From contig JAFSMS010000086.1 in NCBI GenBank assembly GCA_017447815.1, positions 1 through 55,962 on the forward strand: a DNA stretch of 55,962 bases, written 5' to 3'. Both the position numbers and the translations under genes were made by a program. Under the pieces are notes generated by a model. The model was not told where the DNA came from. It made no database searches and was given only the letters and a program-made list of their open reading frames with translations. Positions 9,409 to 18,900 of this stretch are shown here, in pieces; the first letter of the stretch is position 1, and each line of letters starts with the position of its first letter. The stretch is from Bacteroidales bacterium (GTDB taxonomy: Bacteria; Bacteroidota; Bacteroidia; Bacteroidales; UBA932).

Positions 9409-11040
9409 ATGAAAGCAGACAAAGTCATCTTTGGTAACATTTACACCGTTGATAGGAAACAGCCCAAGGCCGGAGCGGCAGCCATTGACGGCGGCAAATT
9501 CATCTATGTGGGCGATGAAGCCGGCGTAAAGGAATATATCGGCCCGGGCACGGAAGTGCTTCGACAGGAGGACGGTATCATCCTGCCGGGCTTTGGAGAA
9601 GGACACGGCCACATTGCTCCAGGAGCCACAGAGACGCTGTTTACGGTGCACCTGAACCTTTATGGAAGCCTGGAAGAGCATCTGAAAACAATAAGGGAGT
9701 TTGCCGACAGGCATCCGGAACTGGAGGTGATCCAGGGAGCAGGTTTTATGCCTTCAGATGACTTGACCGCCGATATGCTGGAGGGCCTCACGGACAGGCC
9801 CATCGTCCTCGCCGACATCGGCCACCACTCCTACTGGGTGAACCATGTCGCCATGGATCGGCTGGGGATCGACAAGAACACGCCGGACGTGAGCGATGGC
9901 ATCATCGTCCGGGATGCGGAAGGCAATCCCACGGGCTGTTTCCGCGAAGGCGCCATGGACCTTCTGAAACCGCTCACCGTTTTTTCCGTAGAGCAGTACA
10001 AGGAAGCTGTCCTGTATTTCCAGGAAGAATACCTGGCCCACGGAGAGACCCTGATTTTGGATCCTATTATCAACTGGGATTCCACTGACAATGCGGCCGA
10101 GGCCTGCCACCAGCTGGACGTAGAGGGGAAGCTGCGTATGCATATCTTTGCTGCCTACCAGGTATTCCAGGCCCAGGGGCATGATACTATGGCCGAAATA
10201 GAACATGCTGCCCAGTTACGCGACCGTACCATGGGGCCCATGTTTAAGCTTACTAATATCAAGGTTCAGGTGGACGGAACCATCGGCATGCCGCCCGCCA
10301 CAGCCTATGCGAAGGAGCCTTACAGCGACCCCTGGTCCCAGGAACATCAGTACCGCGGACAGCTCCGGTTCGACCTGGAAACCCTTACTGCGGTATATAG
10401 ACGCTCGCACGAGCTGGGCTTCACGGTGCACGCCCATACCATGGCCGACGGAGCGCTGGCCTTCACCCTGGATGCCATGGAGAAGGCGCTGGCGCAGACC
10501 GGACCGCACAATTACAGGGACGCTGTCACGCATCTGCAGATTGTGGATCCTGTAGACATTCCCCGTATGAAAAAACTGGGAGTAATTGCCGTCACCGACC
10601 CGCACTGGTTTGGGATGGATAAAGGCTACCTGGATATCATGGTGTCGGTTCTGGGGAAGGAACGCACCGAGGCCCAGCTGCCCATGAAATCATTCTTCGA
10701 CGCCGGCGTCGTGGTCACATCGGCCAGCGACTATCCCGTGGAGAATCCGGCCTATCCGCTCACGGGCATCCAGAAAGGCGTAACCCGCAGTGTGCCAGGC
10801 CAGTCTGAAACCCTGCATTGGCCCGCTGAACGGGTTACTGTGGAGCAGATGATTGAAGCCACCACCCTGAACGAGGCTTATCAGCTGCGGTGCGAAGACC
10901 GTCTGGGCAGCATCACCGTGGGCAAGGAAGCCGATCTGGTTGTGCTGGCAGAGGATATTACCACCTGCGATGCCGGGCGCATTGCCGATACTCAGGTGTT
11001 GAGCACTATGGTTGGCGGCGAATGGGTTTTCAAAAGATAG
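9409..11040 (+). CDS. YtcJ-like amidohydrolase (AH3)
   Basis: Amidohydrolase_3 protein of 543 aa without a signal peptide. Metal motifs are GEGHGH (His 66 and 68), KVQVDGT (bridging-lysine position), VHAHTMADG, VTHLQIV and the aspartate in TSASDYP. The usual GSITVGKEADLVVL segment closes the protein. It differs from the other paralogs in having Val-Asp rather than Met-Asp before the GT and an ADG after the middle motif, so substrate specificity probably differs. It starts 20 nt after a lipoprotein gene and is followed after 8 nt by an APH-fold protein. Confidence 0.92.
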   Translation: MKADKVIFGNIYTVDRKQPKAGAAAIDGGKFIYVGDEAGVKEYIGPGTEVLRQEDGIILPGFGEGHGHIAPGATETLFTVHLNLYGSLEEHLKTIREFADRHPELEVIQGAGFMPSDDLTADMLEGLTDRPIVLADIGHHSYWVNHVAMDRLGIDKNTPDVSDGIIVRDAEGNPTGCFREGAMDLLKPLTVFSVEQYKEAVLYFQEEYLAHGETLILDPIINWDSTDNAAEACHQLDVEGKLRMHIFAAYQVFQAQGHDTMAEIEHAAQLRDRTMGPMFKLTNIKVQVDGTIGMPPATAYAKEPYSDPWSQEHQYRGQLRFDLETLTAVYRRSHELGFTVHAHTMADGALAFTLDAMEKALAQTGPHNYRDAVTHLQIVDPVDIPRMKKLGVIAVTDPHWFGMDKGYLDIMVSVLGKERTEAQLPMKSFFDAGVVVTSASDYPVENPAYPLTGIQKGVTRSVPGQSETLHWPAERVTVEQMIEATTLNEAYQLRCEDRLGSITVGKEADLVVLAEDITTCDAGRIADTQVLSTMVGGEWVFKR

Positions 11041-11048
11041 TGACCATC

Positions 11049-11915
11049 ATGAGTGAGGAATACGAGCACATCTGTCTGGATGACTATATCCAGAGCGGGG
11101 AGGGTGGGACGGCCCTCTCCTACAGTCACAAAGACGGCAAGACCCTCGCTAAGCTTTTTATGGCGGGCATGGGCGCCGAGACGGCCGAGCGCGAGTTTCT
11201 GGTAAACAGGACCGTTTATGAAATGGGGATCCCTACGCCCAGGCCCATCCGGCTGGTGACGGACGGCACCCGATTCGGAGCAGAATACGAGCTTGTCTCT
11301 GGCAAGCGCTCTTTTGCCCGCATCATCTCACAGGAACCGGAGCAACTGGAACCGCTGTCCGTGCGCTTCGCCCATCTGGCCCGGAGAATCCATGATACCC
11401 CGGCCGACACCACCCGTCTGCCTTCCATGAAAGACATTATCAGGGCACAGATTGTCCGTTACACAGACGTGCCCGGGGATGTGCGTGAAAAAGCGCTGCA
11501 GTTTCTGGAAACCGTCCCGGATACTCCCACCTGCCTCCACGGAGACCTCCATATCGGCAATATCATTACCGACGGGAATCGCACCCTCTGGATTGACGTG
11601 GGCGATTTTGCTTACGGCGTTCCTGAATGGGACTTATGCATGATGTTCTACTCGTCCAATTATTTGAGCGAGCAGCGCGCCATGGATATTTTCCATCTTC
11701 CTATAGAGGTGCTCCGGCAGCACTGGGCTGTTTTTGCCAAGACCTATTATGGTATAGATGACCAGGAGGAACTCAGGAAAAGAGAGCAGGCCTTTTTACC
11801 GTATTATGCTGTGAAAATGCTTTTTATTATCAGTAAAATCCACAACGGATTCGGCGCTCCTTCGGATATGATTCTCTCTATGATACGCCGTAATTTAGGA
11901 ATGGTTCCGGAATGA
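11049..11915 (+). CDS. APH-family kinase-like protein
   Basis: Aminoglycoside/choline phosphotransferase-fold protein of 288 aa. The catalytic loop is LHGDLHIGN (His 164, Asp 166, Asn 171) and the metal-binding aspartate follows in WIDVGDFAYG (Asp 183). An N-lobe lysine is present in TLAKLF near residue 35. The frame extends upstream through the previous gene, but homology begins at MSEEYEHICL, so ATG 11049 is chosen. It resembles the TIGR02172-type uncharacterised APH-like proteins; this is recalled, not searched. It is predicted to phosphorylate a small hydroxylated molecule in the cytoplasm, possibly a product of the flanking hydrolases. It sits between amidohydrolase AH3 (8 nt) and esterase CE2 (56 nt). 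Confidence 0.8.
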   Translation: MSEEYEHICLDDYIQSGEGGTALSYSHKDGKTLAKLFMAGMGAETAEREFLVNRTVYEMGIPTPRPIRLVTDGTRFGAEYELVSGKRSFARIISQEPEQLEPLSVRFAHLARRIHDTPADTTRLPSMKDIIRAQIVRYTDVPGDVREKALQFLETVPDTPTCLHGDLHIGNIITDGNRTLWIDVGDFAYGVPEWDLCMMFYSSNYLSEQRAMDIFHLPIEVLRQHWAVFAKTYYGIDDQEELRKREQAFLPYYAVKMLFIISKIHNGFGAPSDMILSMIRRNLGMVPE

Positions 11916-11971
11916 AGATGAATATGATACGATGAGCAGCCATGAATGCTAATAATCTAAAATAGTGAATT

Positions 11972-13612
11972 ATGAAAAAGGAATTCAAAGACTTAATCCG
12001 ACTCGAGCAGTATGAATGCTTGAACAGTGAGATCAAGGGAAGTTTCGACAAGGCGCATGCCGTGAAGTGCGTGAACGGCACTTTCGTCGGAACCGAAGAA
12101 TACGGGGTGGCGTCGTGGCTGGGCATCCCCTACGCGAAGGCGCCCGTGGGCGAGCGCCGCTTCAAGGCGCCGGAGTACGTGGATGCGGGCGACGGGGTCT
12201 TCGAGGCCAAGTACTACGGGAAAAATTCTTTCGGCGGGACCGGCTATCCGGATTGTGTGCAGAAACTGTGCTCAGAGGACTGCCTCTATCTGAACATCTG
12301 GGTCAACACCGACGACGATACCAAGAAGAAGCCGGTGATGGTTTGGATCCACGGCGGAGCATACGTCGTCGGTTCGGGTTCGCAAGCCTCCTACAGCGGA
12401 GCCAACCTGGTCCAGGCGCATAGTGACATCATCATGGTGACCATCAACTACCGCCTGAACATGTACGGCTTCATGGACTTCTCGTCGGTGCCCGGCGGAG
12501 AAAACTTCAAGACGGCGCCCTGCAACGGCCTGCTGGACCAGGCCATGGCGCTCCGGTGGGTGCACGAGAATATCGCCGCTTTCGGCGGCGACCCGGGCAA
12601 CGTGACCATCTTCGGGCAAAGCGCCGGCGGCGGCTCGGTATCCATCCTGCCGGTCCTGAAGGAGGCGAACCGGTATTTCCAGAAGGTCATCGCCCAGAGC
12701 GGCTCCACCACCCTGGCCTTCCCGGTGGGCTGCGAAGCCGCGCAGGGCAAGACCAAGGCGCTGCTCGCGTACACCGGCTGCAAGACCATGGACGAGATTA
12801 TGGCGCTGAGCGAAGAGGATCTCCAGAAAGCGTATGTCGAAGCGGTCGGCAAGTTCACCTCCTGCCCCTACTACGGAACGGAAGTGCTTCCCGAGGCCCC
12901 CATCGAGATGTACAAGAAGGGCTATGCGAAGCACATATCCATCATGGCCGGCAGCACGGCCGACGAGATGAGGCTGTTCATGGGTGAGGGTCCGATGCTG
13001 AGTTTTGAAGAGCAAAAGCTATACGCCCAGCGCGCCGCAGGCGATGCCGTCCCCTACCTGAAGGAAGAGGACAAGAAGTATTACGAGGAATTTAAGCGGG
13101 TATGCCGGTTCCAGGAGCCGGGACTTGTAGAGACGGAGTTCATCAACGAGCTCATGTTCCGGGTTCCCATGCTCCTGCAGCTCGACGTGCAGAGCGCGTT
13201 CAACAAGACGTTCTCCTACTACTGGTCCTATCCAAGCAGCAATGCGGACCTGGGAGCCGCCCATTCCGTGGAGCTCATTTTTGTGTTCAACCTTCGCGGC
13301 GTAGGGACGGCCAGCAGTTTCAACGGAACCAACATCTCCGATGAAATTTTCACCACCGTTCAGCAGATGTGGACCAATTTCGCCCGCTGCGGCAACCCTT
13401 CCACTGACAAGGTGGAGTGGAAGGCGTATTCGGCCGACGACCAGAACGTCCTTGACATCGCCGGACCGGGCGACATACGTATCAAAAAGGGCCTTCTGGC
13501 CGAGCAGTACAAGGCCGTGCTTCCCTTGCTGGGCTACTACCAGTTCATAGACAAGTTCTTCACGCCCGGCTACCTTTTGGATATCATGGCCGCGCGCAAA
13601 TTAAATGAATAA
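11972..13612 (+). CDS. Type-B carboxylesterase (CE2)
   Basis: Carboxylesterase type-B family protein of 546 aa. The oxyanion hole is HGGA at 127-130 and the SEDCLYLNIW signature is at 101-110. The nucleophile elbow is FGQSAGG with Ser near 217, and the likely acid and histidine are in STADEMR and AAHSVEL. Gln replaces the usual Glu before the nucleophile; CE1 keeps Glu. A roughly 30-residue N-terminal extension without signal-peptide character precedes the conserved start. The stop codon overlaps the first possible ATG of the next gene by 8 nt within a 17-bp repeat that recurs at 19271. Cytoplasmic ester hydrolysis is inferred. Confidence 0.92.
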   Translation: MKKEFKDLIRLEQYECLNSEIKGSFDKAHAVKCVNGTFVGTEEYGVASWLGIPYAKAPVGERRFKAPEYVDAGDGVFEAKYYGKNSFGGTGYPDCVQKLCSEDCLYLNIWVNTDDDTKKKPVMVWIHGGAYVVGSGSQASYSGANLVQAHSDIIMVTINYRLNMYGFMDFSSVPGGENFKTAPCNGLLDQAMALRWVHENIAAFGGDPGNVTIFGQSAGGGSVSILPVLKEANRYFQKVIAQSGSTTLAFPVGCEAAQGKTKALLAYTGCKTMDEIMALSEEDLQKAYVEAVGKFTSCPYYGTEVLPEAPIEMYKKGYAKHISIMAGSTADEMRLFMGEGPMLSFEEQKLYAQRAAGDAVPYLKEEDKKYYEEFKRVCRFQEPGLVETEFINELMFRVPMLLQLDVQSAFNKTFSYYWSYPSSNADLGAAHSVELIFVFNLRGVGTASSFNGTNISDEIFTTVQQMWTNFARCGNPSTDKVEWKAYSADDQNVLDIAGPGDIRIKKGLLAEQYKAVLPLLGYYQFIDKFFTPGYLLDIMAARKLNE

Positions 13613-13618
13613 AGCCAA
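13602..13618 (+). repeat. 17-bp direct repeat, left copy
   Basis: TAAATGAATAAAGCCAA occurs here at the 3' end of CE2 and again, identically, at 19271-19287 at the 3' end of GLUG2. In both places it supplies the last codons and stop (Asn-Glu-stop). The copies bracket two lipoprotein genes and GLUG2. Confidence 0.85.
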
Positions 13619-14570
13619 GAATATGAACAGATTTCACGGACTTAGAACAGTTATTATGGCCCTTCCTGCGGCTATGGCTTTCTTCGGCTGCCAGAAGGTG
13701 GAAGAAGCCCTCGTCGAAGAAAAAAAGCCCGTGGTGGTGACGGAGCGCGAATGGCGCCTGACTGTGCAGGCCGTGAAGGGCGAAGCCCCCGGCACGAAAG
13801 GCCTCGCCATTGAAGGCGACGAGTCCACCACCACCGTCCTGCAATCCATCTGGAAGGCCGATGAACCCGTGAAGGTCTTTTTGGGGACCAGCTGCATCGG
13901 CACGCTGACGGCCGTGCCCGACCCGGAGGATGCCCACAAGGCCACCCTTTCGGGAACCGTTACCACATCGGGCCTTGTAGCCGGAACCACGACCCTTACC
14001 CTCCTGACTCCAAGAGAGAGCTGGGACTACATCGGCCAGGTGGGAAAACTGCTGCTGAAGGACGATGCCGAGAACTCCATCGAGAAGAAGTATCATTACA
14101 CCCGTGCCACGGTGCTGGTAACCGAAGTTTCCGGCGGTTCCGTCCGCACGAAGAGCGCCTTCTTCGCCAATGAGCAGAGCATCTACCGGCTCAATTTCCT
14201 CTTCCAGGCGGGCGGCGCGGGAGACAAGACTCCTGTCTTGGCCAAGTCCGTCATCATCTCCTCGGAGAACGGCCACCTGGTACAGAGCCAGTCGGCGGAC
14301 GGCTCCTCGCTGGAGGAAGGCCCCGTTACCGTTACGCTGGGCACCGCATCGTCCGAACCTTTCTTCGTTGCCCTTCGGAACGGCGATGAAACGAATGAAG
14401 AGGCCCTCGGCTTCACGGTGATTGACGACGACGGCGTCACCTACAAGGGAAGCAAGACCATCCCGGCCCGGTACAAGCCCAATGGCACTTTCCTGAACGT
14501 CAAGAACGCTACCTTGACCGGCCGTCTGGGGCTGGACCGCAGCGCTGCGGAAGTGAAAGAAGTGTTGTAG
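13605..14570 (+). CDS. Fimbrillin-like lipoprotein (LP2)
   Basis: Predicted lipoprotein of 321 aa from ATG 13605, which overlaps the CE2 stop; ATG 13623 (MNRFHG) is an equally good start. The lipobox is AFFGC followed by QKVEE, again an acidic post-cysteine stretch like a surface-export signal. The body has the look of the Mfa/fimbrillin family: an early TKG segment, a W-A-DEPVKVF strand, a KYHYTRA segment and repeated beta-strand patterns. The family call is by pattern only. It is likely a fimbrial or surface-fibre subunit, or a sugar-binding surface lipoprotein, and is followed after 28 nt by another lipoprotein. Confidence 0.7.
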   Translation: MNKAKNMNRFHGLRTVIMALPAAMAFFGCQKVEEALVEEKKPVVVTEREWRLTVQAVKGEAPGTKGLAIEGDESTTTVLQSIWKADEPVKVFLGTSCIGTLTAVPDPEDAHKATLSGTVTTSGLVAGTTTLTLLTPRESWDYIGQVGKLLLKDDAENSIEKKYHYTRATVLVTEVSGGSVRTKSAFFANEQSIYRLNFLFQAGGAGDKTPVLAKSVIISSENGHLVQSQSADGSSLEEGPVTVTLGTASSEPFFVALRNGDETNEEALGFTVIDDDGVTYKGSKTIPARYKPNGTFLNVKNATLTGRLGLDRSAAEVKEVL

Positions 14571-14598
14571 TGCAAACTTTTCAAAGAATAATCAGACG

Positions 14599-15951
14599 AT
14601 GAATAGAAGATTATTTATACTTACAGCGTGCCTTTTCTGCTCTCTGGCGTCCTGCATCAAGCCGGAGGACCGGATTCCTGCCGATACGCCGATGACCTTC
14701 AAACTGGAAATCCTTCAGACCAAGGCCGCAGATGACGACTGGGTGAACGGAGACAAGGTATATGTGTTTGTGAACGGAATCGGCGGCAAATATGTGTCAA
14801 TGGCGTATGACGGCCGCGACTGGACCACGACAACCAGCGCGGAGTTCGTGAAAGGGGATTTTTCCGACCCCGAAAAGGCCACCCTTACCGCGGTGTATTT
14901 CCCGGTTCCGGTAGATGTCACCTATGCCGATGACAAGTTCTCTTTCACCAGCGGCGGTGAAAAAGTGTACAGCTACTATCTTCTGGCCACGGGAACGGCC
15001 TATAGTGTGGACGGGACCGAGGTGACGGCTACGTTGGAAATGGGCAAGACGGCAGACTTCGTGGGAATATTTATGGAAGGTCTCCAGGCCGATGTGGACA
15101 AGTACACGCTCAGCTGCCCTCTCATCCGTCCGGTGGCCTGTGAGAGTGTGGGGAAAGACGGAGTAGTCACGGAAGACGCCCGCCAGGCCGGAGCGCGCAT
15201 CAGCGGCATCGTCAGTGGCGACGGTGTTCTTTTCGCCGGCGGTCTTGTCCGTCCCGGCGTCAGCGCGGACTACGTCTTCACGCTGTCTGCCGACTACAAG
15301 GTTTACACGCTTGTGCAGGAAAGACAAACGCTTGAGGCAAAGCGCATCTATGAATATCCGTCACTGTCCGGGGCATCTGGCGGCGACTGGTCTTCGACAA
15401 ATGTCTCCGGCCTTTTCGTGGACTTGGGCTTGAGCGTGAATTGGGCCGGGTGCAATCTGGGCGCCGGCACGGAGACGGAAGTCGGCCACTCCTTCTCCTG
15501 GGGCGCCATCAACGGCGGAAACAGCAACGCTTCCTGGAGCGACTATCTGTATTATTCCGATGGCAAGGTTACCAAATACACCGGCGGAGACTTCACGCTG
15601 CTCCAAGCGGAAGATGATGCCGCTTATGCCAGCCTGGGCGGGCAGTTCCGGATGCCTACGGAGAAGGAATGGGAAGAGCTGATAAACCAGTGCAACTGGG
15701 AATGGAAGGGCAATGGCTATCAGGTGAGCGGCAAGCTGGAGGGTTTCACCGACAGAAGCATCTTCCTCCCGGCGGCAAACTACTGGAGTTCCTCCCTGTC
15801 AGCGGCCTCCAATGAGAATGCGGGAAGTGTGCATCTCCAGTCCGGCGAAGCGTCCCTGAAGTCCTTGCAGCGCTACTCCGGATGCGCCATCCGCCCTGTT
15901 GCCAGTTACGAAGGCGATATCCTGAATGACTACAACTACGGTGATTTATAG
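14599..15951 (+). CDS. Lipoprotein with fimbrillin-like and VDLGLS/FISUMP-like domains (LP3)
   Basis: Predicted lipoprotein of 450 aa with lipobox SLASC and IKPED after the cysteine. Residues about 30-260 look fimbrillin-like: LQTKAADDDWVNGDKVYVF is the typical TKA-W-NGD-VYVF opening. Residues about 275-440 form a second domain that begins FVDLGLSVNWAGCNLGA and runs through FSWG, GGQFRMPTEKEWEEL, FLPAANYWSSS and CAIRPV. This matches the Bacteroidota version of the fibrobacter-type major paralogous domain often found on surface proteins. A ligand is unknown. GLUG2 begins 12 nt downstream, so LP2, LP3 and GLUG2 form one surface-protein block. Confidence 0.8.
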   Translation: MNRRLFILTACLFCSLASCIKPEDRIPADTPMTFKLEILQTKAADDDWVNGDKVYVFVNGIGGKYVSMAYDGRDWTTTTSAEFVKGDFSDPEKATLTAVYFPVPVDVTYADDKFSFTSGGEKVYSYYLLATGTAYSVDGTEVTATLEMGKTADFVGIFMEGLQADVDKYTLSCPLIRPVACESVGKDGVVTEDARQAGARISGIVSGDGVLFAGGLVRPGVSADYVFTLSADYKVYTLVQERQTLEAKRIYEYPSLSGASGGDWSSTNVSGLFVDLGLSVNWAGCNLGAGTETEVGHSFSWGAINGGNSNASWSDYLYYSDGKVTKYTGGDFTLLQAEDDAAYASLGGQFRMPTEKEWEELINQCNWEWKGNGYQVSGKLEGFTDRSIFLPAANYWSSSLSAASNENAGSVHLQSGEASLKSLQRYSGCAIRPVASYEGDILNDYNYGDL

Positions 15952-15963
15952 ACTCAAGCAAAA

Positions 15964-18900
15964 ATGAAAAACTTGGTTGTAAATAGAATTCTTTCCATTC
16001 TCCTGCTGCTTTTTGCAGCGGTGCCGGTGGCGTGGGCCGACGGCGACGAATGGAGCGTCTGGGACGGAAAGACGAAAACATTCCCTGAGCATATGGGACA
16101 CACGTATGAACCATTGGCGTATCATATCCATATTCACTCGGCAGCCGAATTGGCCTACATCATCGAACACTTCAATGAAGCGATGAATCAGGACGGGACC
16201 TATGCGTTTTGTAATCAATACTATTATCTGGATGTAAATATTGATATGGGGGATACGCCATGGACTCCTATCGGCAATAAGAATGGGAGCATCACTGAAC
16301 TTGATTTGGGAGAGTTCCACGGTAATGGCCACACCATTCGCTTCAAAATCAAAGATGCCACAGAGAACTATCAGGGCCTGTTTGCAAAAATAGGTTTGGG
16401 CGGGCGAGTATATAACCTCCACGTGGAGGGAGACATTTCGTGCAGCCGGTCCCGGCTGGTGGGCGGCATCGCCGGCGAGAACAATGGCAAGATAGCAAAC
16501 TGCTGGGTGAGCGCCAATGTCCGCTCCGACTGGAAAGAGCCAGGCTCGGCCTATACCGCCAAAGTGGGCGGCATCGCCGGCGAGAACAATGGCACGATAG
16601 AATACTGCTGTGTGAGTGGCGATGTGACCAACAACGACGCCGACGTGGGTGGCCTGGTGGGTTACAACAGCCGCGATGGCAAAGTCCGGCACAGCACCTT
16701 CCACGGCACGCGTTACAGTACCCACAGCCAGGAATACACCATCATCGGCGACCAGGATGGCACGATAGACAGTTGCTACGACATTTTCCAGAGCAGCGAG
16801 GTGACTTCCGACCAGAAGATGTATAACTATGCCCTCAAGTATCCCTTTGCCATCAATGTTACCACAGAAGGCGAAGGTGCATACCAGTTGAGCGCCGGCG
16901 ATGAGAAAGACATTACGCGCTGGTATCCCGGCGCGGCGGTTACGCTGACCAAAATTTTGGGCAGTATCCAAAGTCTTTCCATCAAGGATGCCGAAGGAAA
17001 AGTTGTCAACTATAACGGTGACATCAACGATGCGGTTACCTTCACCATGCCGAGGAAAGACGTAAACATCACAATCGCCTATGGCAAAGGCACGGAGAAA
17101 AACCCCTTCATCATCGACAGCGCTGACGAATGGGACAGAATCGTCAATTTGGTCAATTCCGGCGAGGACAGCTTCCGTGGCGAATATGTGAAGCTGACAA
17201 ACGACATCAGCGTAGGCCGGATGATGGGGGAAAGTGACGTCCACTCTTTCCAGGGAACCTTTGATGGCGCCGGACATACGCTGACGGTTGATTTTAATAC
17301 GTCAGAACCCAGAACCGCGCCGTTCCGCCACGTCTTGAATGCTACCATCAAGAACCTCACCGTGACCGGCATCATCACTACGAGCGCCCAGTTTGCCGCC
17401 GGCATCGTATCGGAGTCTTACGGCTCGCTGCGTCTCGAGGGCTGCCGCAGTTCGGTCACCATCAACAGCAGCGTCCAGGGCGACGGTACCCACGGGGGCC
17501 TGGTGAGCAGGCTGAGCGGACAAGACAACAACATCGTTATCGCAGGCTGTGTCTTCGACGGCTCCTTTGCCACCACCGGAGGAACTACCAACTGCGGAGG
17601 CTTCATCGGATGGCCCGTGTATAATAAACCCTCCATCACCCATTCTCTTATGGTGCCCAAGAGCGTTGCGGCAGGAATGCTCAACAATACCTTCGCCCGC
17701 TGGCATACTACCTACAGTCCCAACATTACCAAGAGCCTCTTCGTGGCCACCGACAATCTGCCCGCCGATCAGGGCGCCCCGGCCGTTGCTTACGCTACCG
17801 CTCCCAACAATCTTGGCAATCTTGAAAAAGACTATGGGGTGATACAGGCTCACCAAAATGGCTTCCGGTTCGAAGGCAAGTATTATATGGACTCCAGGGT
17901 GATGCTGCCGGGTGAAGGCACGGAGGAGAACCCCTACACCATCGGCAGTGAGGAAGATTGGAACATTTTCGTCGGCAACATTGACCGTTACCATTATTAC
18001 ACCGGCAATTTTGTAAAGTTGACAAAGGACATCAGCGTGACGACGCCGGCTTCGTTTTTTGATGGCATCTTCGACGGAGACGGTCATACGCTGACGATCA
18101 CGCTTCAAGGCGAATGGCCTATAATATTCGCCCCATTCGTTATGACTGATAACGCTACTATCAAGAATCTCAAGACGGCAGGCAGCTTAAAAAGCGAATT
18201 CACACACGTCCTGGGAGGCATCGTTGGCTTGGCTAGTGGGAACACTACAATTGAGAACTGCAGCAGTTCTGTTGCTATGAGCATTCCCATTTATTCCAGT
18301 AGCGGCATTGAAGCAAAGACAGGCGGCATTGTTTCGTCCGTGCGTGCTTCCAGCAAGTATTCAGCCAAAATAACGGGCTGCTCCTTCACCGGCAGCATCA
18401 CTTACACCCGTGCTGAGGCATCCGGCGGTGGGGGCATCGTTGGCGATGTATCTGACGAGGGTCTGGTGACTATCAGCCAATGCGTCTTCGCTCCTTCGGC
18501 CATTAACATGCCCAAAATGGAGACATTCAACTCGATAGCAGGAGGTTCTCTATCCCATACTGCCATTACCGATTGCTACCATACGGAGCCGAATGTGAAA
18601 GCCCAGAGCGCGAAGATTTCCAGCATCACCGGCGGCGAAGGCGTCACTGTGTCCAATGCCGGGGCTGTCAAACAGGAATATGATGCGGGCGGGCTCACCT
18701 TCTATGAGACGGGCCTCAAAGTGGGCGATGTGCTTTATGCCGCGAGCGGAGAGTCCGTCAGCCTCAAACTCGGTCACGACGAAAGGGATGGCTTTGTCTT
18801 CAGAAAGTACACCTCCTCGGGCGGCACGCTGAGCGGCACCACCCTCACGATGGCCGATGCCGATGTCACCGTCGATGCGGTTTGGATGAAGTTGGCCGGC

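Noticed and set aside
15946-17277. Minus-strand ORF of 443 codons opposite GLUG2
   Set aside because: Its low-complexity sequence reflects the GLUG repeats read backwards. There is no promoter or family match.
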